Source: Ostrinia nubilalis | Taxonomy: Eukaryota; Arthropoda; Insecta; Lepidoptera; Crambidae | Assembly: GCF_963855985.1 (NCBI RefSeq) | Contig: NC_087104.1 | Location: 12,834,001 to 12,898,000 of the forward strand | Length of the DNA: 64,000 bases | Direction of reading: 5' to 3' | Program-made: the position numbers and the translations under genes | The notes under the pieces: generated by a model | Told to the model about the DNA's origin: nothing | Database searches by the model: none | Seen by the model: only the letters and a program-made list of their open reading frames with translations | Part shown: in pieces, positions 45,369 through 57,662 of the stretch | Layout of the letters: the number at the start of each line of letters is the position of its first letter | Numbering within the stretch: position 1 is the stretch's first letter

Positions 45369-46693
45369 CACTGGTCAACACATGTTTTTTTTCCTTTAAT
45401 TTTTTTTCTGTTATTGGGTATTTCTATGGCCCTGATTATGAAAAAAATACTGGGAGATCGCCAACAGCTTTACTTTTTAAAATATAGAGTTTTATTATTT
45501 TGACAAAAAAATACGAAAAATTATACATTGTGCTAATAAAATTTCTATTGAACACTAGCAAATGATCTTTTATATGATTTCCTTTAATAGGCATGTTTGA
45601 GTAGATCTCGTTGCAAACTCCAGCAATGGTCTGCCATTCATATATGAGCACCACGCCCCTGATAATCTTCTTCCATTGTCAGAAAATTCCAATGAAAACT
45701 TTTATCCTGCTCCTCACTAAAATCACCCACATTTTGTGGAAATCGATGTTAATGCGAGTACATGAAGTGTATTTTTATGCCCATGTTGCACCCTAGCTCT
45801 TGCAAGTTGGATAGCATGCTCTCAACAATCTCTTTTTGCTTAGGAAATTACTTATAACCAAAAAAAATCATTTTAAGCTTAGGACTGGACTTCACTAATT
45901 GATTTCTTAAAATAACGATCATTCACCAGTTGCCTAATGTGAGTCCCATCAAAAATTACCAGCTTTTAAGTTTTCTGTGCTTATTCCTGAAAAATTGCGT
46001 GAAAGAAAATTAAAACATTCGTCACTTTTGTCAAGCGCCTTCACAAACTGTTTCAAGATGCCGAGCTTAAATATAAAGTGGTGGAAGTGCGGTGATACGG
46101 TCTTGGCCAACTAAAGGCACGTTTATAAAATTGTTTGTATCAACTTTAGCCGAAGAGCTAAAAGTTGTGTGTGCGGGAAGCCGCACTGGTATTTTTTTTT
46201 GTAACCAATGCTATTGTTTGTTACGACTATTCCAGAGACACATGGAACCGGAATTTTGTGTAGCCCCCTTGTTGGCCTAAAAGATGTTACCTATTCTCAG
46301 AACACAAATGACCCATTTGTGGTCTTGATTACTTAATTTCAAATATTTATATTAAAGTATCGATGTTACGCAGTTTTCATCCAGTCCGATAGAGGTTTTC
46401 GATGTTTTTCAAATATTATATTTACCACAAACATAGCAGAAGCCATCTGGATTAAGCACACAACATCTTCATAACGAAGCAATATCGAAAACACCAACAA
46501 AATATATTTTTTTGTCTAATTAAATCAAAAATCTAAGTAAAAATATTAAATGAGGGTAGATAGCTATAACTTAAAAACAAAAGCTGTTAGAGAAAAACTG
46601 TTGCCATATTTAAAAAATATGCGTCAATTTGAGATAGAAACAGAAAAAAAATCACAGGAAACAAACAATTTTATTTTTTGTTGTTGACCAGTG
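45369..46693 (-). mobile_element. CACTG-ended DNA transposon nested in the hAT-like element
   Basis: Inverted ends CACTGGTCAACA / TGTTGACCAGTG flanked by TAA on both sides (45366-45368, 46694-46696). The 3-bp duplication and CAC ends suggest the CMC/CACTA group. 1,325 bp. Confidence 0.8.
45590..46090 (-). pseudogene. broken transposon-encoded protein in the nested element
   Basis: Frameshifted and stop-riddled - strand remnant. Pieces recognisable in three frames include FVKALDKSDECFNFLSRNF, IRQLVNDRYFKKSISEV, VESMLSNLQELGCNMGIK and, near 45700-45600, a fragment resembling the FSEEQ..RFH..I..ME..YQGR...MADYCW..KR region. I know that pattern as a protein repeated across insect genomes and usually treated as transposon-derived. 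Function cannot be assigned beyond that, and it is certainly not functional here. Confidence 0.6.
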
Positions 46694-47144
46694 TAATATA
46701 TTAAGAAAAGTAAAAGACTGATTAAACGAAATGATTCTACGACATGACTTTTTATTTAATAAACACTAACCAAGTGTTTACTACTTCTGGTGAGGATGAG
46801 TTCAAATTTGAAGGTCACCGTACTGCTGGAAGGACCAGCAAACAAAAACGTACAAATTGCGTACTGCGGGCAGGACTTGCGACGATCTTCTGGCAGGACG
46901 TTTAGAACAAAAAACCAGTCCTTCCAGAAGAGCTTCCAGCAGGACAAAGCACCGGGCAATCTATCAATAAGGTCTGATATTACGTATTACTTAAAAAACC
47001 CTTTCATGACACGCGGAAGTTGGATCGCGGACCATATTTTAACTAATGCGAACCACTAGGTACTTGGATCACTTGGTACTTGGATCACTTGGTCCGTGGA
47101 ACACTTGATCCGTGGACCACTGGTTGGGAACCCCTGTGTTAGGC

Positions 47145-48995
47145 AGACCCCGCCCGCTTGTATCAGATTGGGCCAGTGCAAATTGATCGTACCTACGTAC
47201 CTAGGAAATCAATATTGGACGATGTTATTAAGATATGGCACCTTTCACTGCACTTATTAATACCTCTGTCGGCTGTTGAGCTGAAATATTGTGGTTGAAA
47301 GTGGGCAACATAGTTGCAGATTGTAATACTGTTTCAGAATATTCGATTTGGATGTAGTCATGGAAGCAATCAAAATGCAAGGCAATATTAGTTCATTCTA
47401 AATTATGTTTCGATTAAACTTAAACAAGCAATTGAACTTTTGATTTTCAGAATATTCTAAGATTATTCAGCGAAGAAATAAGTTGTAACATAAACATTTT
47501 TTGATGGAAAAACCAGTTTAAACAAAAAAAATAACTCTGACCAAGCATCTAAAATCTATGTATGAGAGGTATAAACTCTAAATTTTCTGTTATGACTTTA
47601 CAACAAGACAATTTTCAAGTGACATAAACTGCTTTTTCTCTGATAATAATAAATAACGACGTGCTAGAATCTTATGTAGGTACTTCGCTTAACCGTCCCT
47701 TTGATTATCGCAGCCGCATTTATAATCGAATGAAATTAAAATCCAAGCAAAGAGTGAACTGGCAACACTACTGGAATTATAACTAGACTAGCAAGGAGAT
47801 TGGCACTTGTAATGGCTGGTGTCGGCTGCCATTTTCCTGCGACCCGTTTGCGCTGAAGTCGCCGCGGTGTCTCGATCAACGAGACTTCAAGTCTCGCTTG
47901 GAGATATATTTATTTAGATATGCCTATTACTGTAAAGAAATATTTTCTCCACATATTCGTAGTTAATTAGTGTATTGAACGAATACTCTTTTAAATAATG
48001 ATTTCGTGATATTGTGCTGTTCCTAAATAAACAAATAATTAGAAATAAAATAAAAATCGCCTTTATTACACCAGACAAGTGATAATCATAGAAAAAGTTT
48101 CGGCGGTGTTTTCACCAGGATGTGACAGGGAAAAGCACATTTGTTAGAAAGAGGAAAGGCGATTAACAGTAGTTTTCTAAAATACCTCGGATAAAATAAA
48201 ATTTCTAGAACGATTGCAATCACAATTTCCTTGTGCGGATTTCATGGTATTAGTAGTAATACTACTACTATGTATACTTATTTGGGTCCTTTTAATGGAT
48301 TTCTTTCGGAAAGCAACACTTTACAAAATATCCGAGCCATTTATCTTCAAGAGCGACTATACGTGTATCGCTATAGCACACGGCGAGGCATGTGTAAGCC
48401 GATCGCCGCCGGTTCGCAGAACCTCGCACGTAGCGCGACCAGCCTTGCATGTCAGACATTATACTAACTATACTCTTCAAACATACACAAAATACTGTCA
48501 AACATGATACATGGGTTAATTTAACTTTAAGTTGTTTAGAGAATTAAACCAATTAGTTTACACAAATGACCTCGTCCCCGTCAAGAAATGGCGAAATTTT
48601 TTTGCATAGAAATAAACGCACGCTACACCTCCTGTCGTATTTTTTTTTTATGGATTAATGTAGACGGCTATCTAACGACCATATTTTTTCTCAGAACGCA
48701 CACTAAAAAGTGAAAAATAAATCGGCAGTTTAAGATGCAGTCACGAAAATTGTGGTTGGACTGTGTGTCCATTACAAATCCCTGACCAAGCATCCTATAG
48801 TGTTTCATAAGAAAAAATAGTATTAGATTAGGTACCTATCTCTACCTCTTTTGAATATTAAGTTATCCTAATGAAACTACATAGGCAAGTGCTGTTTGAG
48901 TGTTGATACTGATTATCAGTTCTATTTTGACATTATCAATAGCAATATTCTTGATACGTACCTAGAAGGTTTCTTACACTTATTGATAATTCTAA
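47145..48995. other. presumed intron, nothing recognised
   Basis: Small CpG-rich patch near 47820-47890 (CCCGTTTGCGCTGAAGTCGC). No supported exon; the hydrophobic frame at 48214 has no context. Confidence 0.5.
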
Positions 48996-49083
48996 GGCTG
49001 GGTTGCAAAATCTGTCAAACTCCGTACAAAATACGCCGGTTATTGTTATAGTTACGGTCAAAGTTAGGTGGTGCAACTCAGCC
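48996..49083. mobile_element. Tourist-like MITE (copy 4 of 6), internally deleted, TAA duplication
   Basis: TAA|GGCTGGGTTGCAAAATCTGT ... GGTGGTGCAACTCAGCC|TAA. Lacks about 30 bp of the left arm. Confidence 0.88.
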
Positions 49084-49086
49084 TAA

Positions 49087-50255
49087 GAAACCAAGGCTTC
49101 ATATGCCAGGTTATCTAACTTTGAACGAAATCCGTTACAAAGTACACGTCAGAACTATAATGAAATGACTCCGAGCAGATACAATCCGTAGCGCATGATA
49201 TTTAATTTATATATCCAGATTTAATTAAGATTGCCAATGATGAAGTAACTTCTTTCAGGTAAATGGATCATGCTATGCTAGTATAGTGGTGGCATTGATT
49301 GTACTCATAGCGAGGACTTGTAACAAGGACTGAAGTTCATATAATATTCATCTTAATAGATTTTGCGACCTCGTCACTGTAAAAAAGCCTACTTTCTAAT
49401 TTAGGTACTATACTGATGTATAAAAGCTCATTTGTAAAGTTTATTATAGACAGTTTATAGTAGAAAAACTAAAACTTATTTAGGTATTACGTGTAGAGAC
49501 TGATAATACGCTGTTATACGTGATTTACCCCAGGGTGTTTTGAAGTTATTTTAGGTAACCAGTGCACACCGTACCAGATAGCTCGTCTTGTTACTTAAAA
49601 GCCTTTGCTAGTGAGATTTAAGTCTACAATGACCCAAGTCCAAAACTATAGACATTGTATAAAACAGTTGACATCCAAGTCCGCTCTACAACTTGTCTCT
49701 ACCAAATTTCGCGGTCACAGACAACGAGACGACAGAAAAAAAAACGGTCCGTGGCACCTGATACTGACAGGCCAGTTACAGCCAAATTTATGGCCAATTA
49801 TAGCTTATATTCTGCCCAGGGCGCCGCACATATCGGCTTACGGCCAGGTGGCCCGACGTATTCAAATATCGATTGAGAGATGTCTATAAATTAGTAATAA
49901 TGATATTTTTGTGGACGATCATATCGATTACTAATTCTACGACGACTTAATTGATAATAAAGTGTTATGTTTCTTTGGATGTTACGGCTCATTTGCATTA
50001 ATTTATTGAAAAGTGTATTAATTATAATTAAATGCTTGGGCAGACGATAGAAAATTTACAAGTTACACGTCTTTATATCAAAAACATTGAGTCATCTAAA
50101 TAAACTAAGAATATGTTTATTTTATTCGAATACTTAATTTTTACGCTATTTGTTTTCAAGACCGAATCTGAAACCACTAGAAATCTTGGCCCTGAGTCTC
50201 TACACCATATTGACTACCAAGATCATTTTCGAACTCCTATGTTCTTCTGATTAAT
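49087..50255. other. presumed intron, nothing recognised
   Basis: Two overlapping frames of 70-95 codons near 49605-49889 are not supported by splice sites. Confidence 0.45.
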
Positions 50256-50410
50256 TTCGTTGCGGATCCAATGACAGTTTAACTTTCCCCTGGGTCAAAC
50301 TTAACCTTCATTGGTTGGGTTTTTATGGCGGTCAAGCTGTAGATCCTGGCTGCACAGGAGTTGCAGTGGTGGGAACGAGAGGTGGGAATAGTCCCGTTAC
50401 CAAGATCATT
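50256..50410 (+). repeat. dispersed repeat, copy 1 (inverse partner at 55955-56115)
   Basis: Shares TTGGTTGGGTTTTTATGGCG, then GCTGTAGATCCTGGCTGCAC and AGGAGTTGCAGTGGTGGGAA with the reverse complement of 55955-56115 (about 85-90% by eye). Probably a retroelement tail. Confidence 0.75.
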
Positions 50411-50735
50411 TGTATTTTGTCATTAGACAAACTCTTTCACATTAAATTGATGAAATATCATAATGATTGGGATTTACTCAATTGAAATGTACAAAGCAAT
50501 TTAAGGATTCAGATCAATTAAACTTAATTAAATATGAATTAAAAGTGATATTCAGGCTAACGGACGGCACGGGACAATCTTAATTCGATATTAATCGATT
50601 CTAACTATTAATCGACTCATGTAATAAAAGAAGGAAAATGCATATATTTGTTGAAAAGGATACATGACACTATTCAATGGAAATACTTTTATGATACGGC
50701 TCTTAAACGTTATTTCTAACATGGATATTGTATAA

Positions 50736-50883
50736 CAGGGATGTTATGGATATCCGTAACCGTAACCGAAACTTTCGGATATCCGAAATAAAAAAATATC
50801 TGTAACCGTAACCGGTATAATATTATTCCTATATCCGCAACCGTATCCATAACCGAAACTACATATCCATAACATCCCTACTG
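50736..50883. mobile_element. hAT-like MITE, CAGGGATGTTATGGATATCC ends
   Basis: Ends CAGGGATGTTATGGATAT and ATATCCATAACATCCCTACTG. Interior composed of CCGTAACCG-type repeats (ATATCCGTAACCGTAACCGA). No clear 8-bp duplication. Confidence 0.7.
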
Positions 50884-51016
50884 TTTAATCATCTGGTTTG
50901 GATCCTTATAAACAGGAACAGGAATGTTTATGAACAGTAGCTTAGTTATGAATAATAGTGTATAAGTTCCATCGTTGGCTAGCTAAAGAATTCAATTAGA
51001 TTGAATGTGTATTCTA

Positions 51017-51248
51017 CAGGGTGGAAACGATAAGTGATCTCATTCGATTATTTCTAAACTATACAAGATATAAAAAAAACTGGTTACTGATCCTGAAAGT
51101 GCTTCACGAGCTCTATCCAACGGTACCAGTAATAGGTTACAGAATTAATTGGATCTATCCGAAAATTTAATGTTTTCAGCCTTTCAGTTTTTGTGATCTT
51201 GTATAGTTTAGAAATAATTCAGTGAGATCACTTATCGTTTCCACCCTG
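51017..51248. mobile_element. Tc1/mariner-type MITE, TA duplication
   Basis: TA|CAGGGTGGAAACGATAAGTG ... CACTTATCGTTTCCACCCTG|TA, arms of about 50 bp (continuing TTTCTAAACTATACAAGAT). 232 bp, non-coding. Confidence 0.92.
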
Positions 51249-51394
51249 TATAGTGTATATTTTAGAATCATCCTGAGGCATTCGTGTGAATCACACCAAA
51301 CAAAAAAGTTACCAAAAGCGATTATCATTAATTCCGAATATTAGTCAAATCTCCGACACAACTTCCGAGAAAATAAGGCTATGAATAATCGAGC

Positions 51395-51640
51395 TCTAAA
51401 GCCTTACCGCCAGACTAGGGCGGACGAGGCGATTCCAGGAAGGTCGCAGGTTCGAACCCCAGCGAGCCGGAGCGTTGATGTCTTTTGTACGGGGCCCTCG
51501 GGCGGTATTTTTGACCCTGAGGCCCTGTGCGAAACGGTTCTGCAATATCGTTGGTTCTTTCACTCTTATTGCGGTTCTGATAAGAGTGACAGGAACGGAT
51601 ATATTGATAAGTTGTATATTGATTAGTGGCAAAGCCATTT
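51395..51640 (+). mobile_element. tRNA-derived SINE-like sequence
   Basis: Contains a B-box-like GCAGGTTCGAACCCC (about 51446-51460) some 45 bp after a degenerate A-box region (GCCAGACTAGGGCGG). The downstream body, GGGCCCTCGGGCGGTATTTT then ATATTGATAAGTTGTATATTG, is AT-rich. No cloverleaf can be drawn, so it is not a tRNA gene. Confidence 0.6.
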
Positions 51641-53865
51641 TGCGAATTTTTTAGGCCATAAAGATTGGTGTAATGGTTCTCTTTAGTATTGCGTTAGCTA
51701 TTTGTTTAGCTACTATTTATCTTAGCATAAGGGTTTTGTATTGACACTTTTAGAAGAATAGAAGGTGACTTCGAGGTTTTTTTTAAATCGCTGTCTCTTT
51801 AAGCCATCACACTGCTAATGGTTTTTTCTTCGAGTAAATAATTAATGTTCCGTTTATGTTTTTAAGTTTGCTCTTGTTAAAAATAAATATTTTTGTGAAT
51901 AACCTTTAACTATAAAATTCATAGTTTTGTTATTAGAAGTGAGAGCATTAGTACCTTGTGAGTAATCATGTATCAATTGACACCTTCAAAGTGGCACTTA
52001 AACCCTCGTGTTTACAGATCGTTACAACTGACGATTACTATTGGAAAGATTTACGTTCACAGTAAACGGTTAGCACCACAGACGGTGGCACATCCAGCTT
52101 TACACTGTGACATCTTGTGCCATCGTAATAAGTGTCATATTGCTTCAAACATGTGTAGTTTGATGTGACATCGACTGAATATTGTTAAGTGACTAAATGC
52201 TGACAAATGGACTCAATTTTCTCTCGTATTTTGATTTATAATTGACAATTTGATAAAAGAAAACAAAACACTATCTTTAAGGTTAAAAATCATTTTTTAG
52301 AACAAGGCTGAAATAATGTTTGAAATATTTTTACAAGAATTATATTTGACTGAACTAAATTTGCGATGACTGAAAGAAATCATTTCAATACAGTTACAAG
52401 AGTTCAATAGTTTTTTGTAATTTATAGACTTTATTTCAATGATTATCTTCACAATAAACGCTGTCAACAGTAGGTTTATCCAATAATTGATGATTGATCT
52501 AAATACTCATTGAAATTTTGTTTGATTCTTACTTGTCTTGTTTATTCCTCCGTGTTAGCCCAATCATTATGTTATTTGTAATTATATTCTGATAGGTAGT
52601 ATCACTTGAATCTTGATGGAAAACTAATCGGACAAGTGTTTCAAAATCAACTTTCTGCGCCCATAATATGAAGGACACCATCATGAGCGTCCCATTTAAA
52701 ATATTCCATTCCGAGATAATTTTCCTATATCGTAAGAAAATTAATCTGAAATCACTTTAAAGTGATCTTATTAAGCACGTCACTTATCCGTGGAATGGTC
52801 TTTTCGAGTAAAAATAGCACGTATAAATATGTATTATAGTATACGTCACTTGCGTAGAGTGACGAAGGACATGATTCCTTGACAGGTATAATTATTATTG
52901 TTTATTCTTAGTGACACGCGTTCTCACGGTGGCAATTGAGCTGTAGGACTGACGATTGTGTTTATAGCTTAGTCATTTATACAAGACATTGTTACCTAAT
53001 AAAATACCTAATTTTAGGCATATTTTTGTTAAAAAGTTTGGAAAACCTTCTAAAATTAAGCAAGGCTCTATAATTATAAGGAAGCGAAAAACATAACCCT
53101 CCTTGTGGCGCAGTCGGTCAAAAATAGCCAACAAAAGGATCTTTAAACTGCTATTTGTATTAGAATAGAGATGAGATTTAATCAAACTTTTTAAATGTTA
53201 AAGAACACAGTCTCTTTAAAACTAACATTGGAACATGCTCTCGCGTCTTGATTAGTGCTATAAATACATAAAAGGTAATGTTTTTATGTTACTTTTACCA
53301 TGTTTTATGTTGTAAGGTAAGTATATCAGCTAAGTATACTTATAGAATGACACATTGAGTGCATTGTGATATGTCAATATAACATAAACTGCTTGAAAAG
53401 CGTATTTCCCAACGAAAATCTAGTTATCAGTCGTTTGTTACAGTTTACATTTGTTTACATGCCTTTATCTAACATCCAAATAAGAAAATAGGAACTGTTA
53501 CAAATGTTTCAGTCAGATACTATTTGGATAACATGTTTTTGTAGACAAATAATATGTTATTGCCTGAAAAGTTTTTCTCTGTTAGGCTCAGTCAATGGTG
53601 TTTTTCGTTATTGTTTTTGTTCCATTGCGTCTTTGCCTCATAAGTGTAGGTATCACGTCAAAATTATCACCTGAATACAAAAATTATATTCAAACTCACT
53701 GTAGAAGTATAAAATATCTTAAGGACATGCAAGATGCAAGTTTAAATACGCTACATAGTCTACTTTCCATAATGAAAAACAAAAATACAGTCGTGACTTT
53801 AACTTCTCATCAATATACTGTCTCATATACTCATGTCAATTATCTTATTCCATTTATTATCTTAC
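51641..53865. other. presumed intron, nothing recognised
   Basis: AT-rich with no supported exon or repeat structure. Confidence 0.5.
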
Positions 53866-53868
53866 TTA

Positions 53869-53984
53869 GGCTGGGTTGCACCATCTTACTTTAACTTTGA
53901 CAAACGTCAAAAATCTGTCAAACTCCATACAAAATACACCGGTTATCGTTATAGTAACTGTCAAAGTTGTGGTGCAACTCAGCC
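53869..53984. mobile_element. Tourist-like MITE (copy 5 of 6), TTA duplication
   Basis: TTA|GGCTGGGTTGCACCATCTTA ... TGTGGTGCAACTCAGCC|TTA, TSDs 53866-53868 and 53985-53987. Near full length. Confidence 0.93.
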
Positions 53985-54756
53985 TTAGCTTACAGATTGC
54001 AAACGTAATAGATAACGCATTTCCCATTTAACTGGACCGTTATAATTCAGAGAATTCGCTATCTCTATCTTAATCGGGAGATATTCAAACTCGATGCCCA
54101 CGCGATAGCAAGAGCCTCCGCTTAATCTCCTGAGTAACTTAGTTTATGTAATGTACGCGATTGGCGGTTTTTTTACACCATCTTTGATGTACCGCGCGAT
54201 TACAGCACAGATAACTTACGCTGTCAATTTAAAATCGAACGGCCAGTATCTTTTTTGCGTCAATCAAGGAGGTTTTATTTCATTATACTTTTTAATTTCG
54301 CAAATGAGGTTATTGTGTTGCGATATAGGAGGAAAGATGTACGAGTAATTACCGCACAAGTTCTCAGAGTGAATAGGCAAACAGAATATTCTGGTGTAAT
54401 CCATAACGGTGCATTTAACACTTTAAACTTTGCAAAGCTTACGACGTAAACTGCTCGCTTAGTATCTAATTTGTGCGTATTTAACAGCATTCACCGTAAC
54501 ATTGGAAAACCGTGAAAAGTTGCATGACACACTTAGTCTAGTTTCGGATGAAAGTTTTCTAATTAAAGATAAACATAATTAACAGATTAAGGGTGTATTC
54601 ATCACAGCGTCCACTAGGAACCATTTTCATAATAAAACTGTTCTGCTTACTTGGCTACTTTAAAATGTCGTCGGACAGTGCTGCATCCGCATCAGGTGGG
54701 TACCGAGCGGACGTTGGGCGATTGCGTTAAGAATGTTACTAGTGTGTTCTACTCAC

Positions 54757-54868
54757 TGTTATTATCCGAAAAGGCACGGGAGTCTGGAATCACAAACACT
54801 CGCGAACGTATCGAACGTGGGGTCGCGTGGTAGCGTGCGGTCGTCGCAGCAGGCGTTAGGAGTTTGCG
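54757..54868 (-). other. candidate non-coding first exon (possibly ITP)
   Basis: On the - strand, transcription from about 54866-54870 would give a CpG-rich leader (CACCACGCAAACTCCTAACG...) ending at TAATAACA|GTGAGT, a consensus splice donor at 54756. It contains no long frame. The only - strand gene recognised downstream in the window is ITP at 19,272, whose coding exon begins right after an acceptor and so needs a non-coding 5' exon. The pairing is inference. Confidence 0.35.
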
Positions 54869-54888
54869 TGGTGTGGTCGCCGGTAGAA

Positions 54889-54962
54889 GTATTTAAGGTG
54901 CGAGCAGGCTCCTGATTGGCCGCAGCGGCGTCGCGCCCGCTTTGACTCACGGCTACGTCACT
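54889..54962 (-). promoter_or_regulatory. candidate CRE/CCAAT/TATA promoter, - strand
   Basis: Read on the - strand: TGACGTAG (CRE-like, 54960-54953), TGAGTCA (AP-1-like, near 54948-54942), GGCCAATC (CCAAT box, 54921-54914), then TTAAATA (TATA-like, 54896-54890). This is the usual order and spacing for transcription starting about 25-30 bp further on. The surrounding 54,640-55,040 block is the most CpG-rich in the right half of the window. Confidence 0.45.
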
Positions 54963-55049
54963 CGGTGGAAAGCCTGTGTAACTTTTTAGGGTTCCGCGGG
55001 CACGAACGGTTCGCGTATCGGTGTGGTCGTGACGCAAAATCACTTGGCG

Positions 55050-55760
55050 GTTTTAAATCAGCTGGCTTTTGGTAAACTTTTGGCGGAGGTGGAGCAAAAC
55101 TTTTTTTCGTAGCTTTTACTGAATCTTTACCTTGGTGAATTCTATTTAGTGAGATATTATGTTTTATTTTTGTAATATAGAAACTGAAAGTCTAGCATAG
55201 ATAGGTTCCTATCCTAGGTATTCTAAGATCTTTGTGATGTACTAATAACCGTCGGTTGTAGAAAATACAAGTATCTACACTATTCCGAGTGTACTTGCTA
55301 TGTCTATAGATACTTTTAAGTTATATCAAATAAGGCCACAGTATATTGTTGTGCCAAAATGGACCAATTAACACCTCAAATGACATAAAGGTGTGCTCTA
55401 TATATTAGCATCGTTAAAGTATCGTTATCGATAAAGATATAATTCTATATAACTCTTGTAGAGCTAATGACATAACCAAATAATATGTATTTGTGAACTA
55501 TGACTGTATGTAGGTACCTACATTCAAATACGAAAATGCTTCCACAAATACATCTAAAAGGTTAAACTTTTGACAAGCAAGGACGAGCATTACTTTTGAT
55601 AGAATACTTTGGTAAGCTCATGCTCACCATTTGACAGTTACAGCTTTATAAACGTATGGTCAGTCTCACCAGTCTCACGTCTTTTGTTTGCTAAATCTGT
55701 GATTTCAGGCTTAAGGTGCTGAAAACTCGATTTAAGCTCAAGTTTGTTTGGACAATTTCA
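55050..55760. other. upstream DNA, nothing recognised
   Basis: AT-rich, no coding or repeat structure recognised. Confidence 0.5.
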
Positions 55761-55859
55761 ATATTTAGTTGAAACACATTGTCGGTTCTATTCTGGGGTA
55801 GTAATAAAGATATGACGATGACAGAAGAATTTGTGAAGAGTATGAATTATAATATCGAT

Positions 55860-56115
55860 TTGGATCCTTGCAACGGAGAGCGGGAGACAGATCTGCTGAA
55901 AGGCGTAAACCTTTAAGAATGAAATATGCACCAGTGCAGTCTTTTACGGGACTATAGTGACTATACCCTCCTCTCGTTCCCACCGCTGCAACTCCTGTGT
56001 AGCCAGGATCTACAGCTTGTCCGCCAATAAAAACCCAACCAGTGAAGGCCAAGGTCCCGGGGGAAAGTTGAACTGTCATTGAACCCACAACGAAATTAAT
56101 CAGAAGAACATAGGA
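55860..56115 (-). repeat. dispersed repeat, copy 2 (inverse of 50256-50410)
   Basis: Reverse complement of the repeat at 50256. This copy extends further (CTCTCCGTTGCAAGGATCCA). It makes the - strand open for 135 codons, but the reading is not conserved in the other copy. Confidence 0.75.
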
Positions 56116-56403
56116 GTTCGAAGTGCAGTCGATTTGAAGTTGACTAAGTACTCGTAAAATAGGAGTGTTCAATTCTTATCGACAAATCGTTTAATCAAGA
56201 TAACCGCATGTAAACTTCCGAGCGGATTACGCAGAATTACGAAGCAGTATGTTTTATAGCGCGTTTTGTCGTAATTTTCCTAATAATTATGTAGGTAGTT
56301 TTATGACGACGATGTCACAGTAAAGACACACATAGGAAGCTTAATTTAAGTTACATAAGAAACTGCAACATATAGCAATATAATACTTGAACAATCAAAA
56401 TAA

Positions 56404-56463
56404 ATGTGCCAGTTATATCAGGAGTTATTCTCGGATAAAAGTTTGGTTGAATCGGGCCTTAGA
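56404..56463. repeat. right half of the 40883-type MITE
   Basis: ATGTGCCAGTTATATCAGGA, GTTATTCTCGGATAAAAGTT, then GAATCGGGCCTTAG; differs from 40972-41023 at only a couple of bases. Confidence 0.8.
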
Positions 56464-57660
56464 TACCTAAGTACAAGATGTCCATTCACAAACTGAAGAA
56501 AGATTGTAGGGATTCAGGAATAACATTAGGTCTACATCTACTAGAATCGTCATCTTAAATGAATGGATAATTTATAATAGGCATAATGGGAGTAGATAAA
56601 AAAATTCATTATATATTAAAATATTTTAACTAAAACGTGAATCTTTCAGTGTCACAATACATGAGTGTAAAGCTACTGTATTTATTTGTATTATGGAACC
56701 ATTCCATTGAAACACTGTCTCATATGTCTCACCCATTGGTTTGAATTTAATGGAAAGAAATATAATTAGAGTGCTTCTAAATATAGTTTAGTTTAATAAG
56801 GGGATTTTGCATTTTTTCAGACGTTACACTGAGTCACTTTAACCCATTCTTAATATTAAATCATCGATGTACAGTCGGAAGCACTTAAAACAAGACGCTG
56901 TAGTGATTAAAATACAACAACCTAGCTTCATTAATACTGTGCGGGTTTAATAGGAAATATAGAGATCCGTAGTAGAACTATGGTCATTGTCATTTGTCGC
57001 AGTCCTTTGGATTTGTATTGTTTGCAAGCTGAAGTGGTAGCGAGCAGAGCTGGTAGCGAGACGAATTGTTAGTCAATGGGACAGATAAATCTTAAAAAAG
57101 AGACTAAGTATACTTAATACACTACGTGGTCAGACGTCCAGCCGGGCCAGGATGTAAGACGTGGTAAAATCTTGTCGATGATTAGACGACAAATGTATGG
57201 GCTTATCGCGTAAAATCAATAAACGATTATCACGGCGCGCATCCGAGACCTACAGCTGTACACCACAGAATAAAAGTGGCAGGACTTTGAATGGGTGAAG
57301 TCAATTTGTGACCGCCTGTACCAGTAGGAATTCTTATAAAGATGATAATGTGACGTGTTTTTAAGATAGTATCAGGAGTGATAGAACGTGTAAACCTCGC
57401 AGAAGGCCTTACAGCGGAATTCAGTAATTTAAATACATACGAGAGGCTACTTCACAAACTCCAATCGTGGATTTCGACTGATAAATAAGTTGACTGTCAT
57501 CTCTCTCAGAATGAAGAACAGCCTCTAGCTGTCAAACAAAACGACTCTACAGATAAATTTTAAAAATAATGTATTTGTCGGTCATGATTAAGATAATATT
57601 GAAAAGACACTGAAAAATATCTACACTTGTGCTGAAATGGTCAGAGAGAAATGAAAAATT
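56464..57660. other. AT-rich stretch, nothing recognised
   Basis: No exon or repeat family recognised. Confidence 0.5.
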
Positions 57661-57662
57661 TA

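Larger units (their letters stand above)
44661..47136. mobile_element. hAT-like element (2.5 kb, non-autonomous as seen) with nested transposon
   Basis: Left end CAGAGGTTCTCAACCTTTTC, TGGACCATGGACCAC; right end GTGGACCACTGGTTGGGAAC, CCCTG. Flanking 8-mers TATTAGGC (44653-44660) and TGTTAGGC (47137-47144) differ by one base. Subterminal repeats of ACTTGGATC occur at the right. The left body has a CpG-rich block (45050-45150). About 1.3 kb of the middle is another element (45369-46693). No hAT transposase remnant was recognised in the remaining 1.15 kb. Confidence 0.87.

Noticed and set aside
48214..48507. Membrane-like 97-codon frame (LVVILLLCILIWVLL)
   Set aside because: Hydrophobicity comes from AT-rich sequence; two other frames of similar length overlap and no splice sites fit.
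51440..51470. tRNA gene
   Set aside because: Has a B box but no foldable cloverleaf or acceptor stem; better explained as a SINE head.
55765..56172. 135-codon - strand protein
   Set aside because: Covers a dispersed repeat whose other copy (50256) does not keep the frame.
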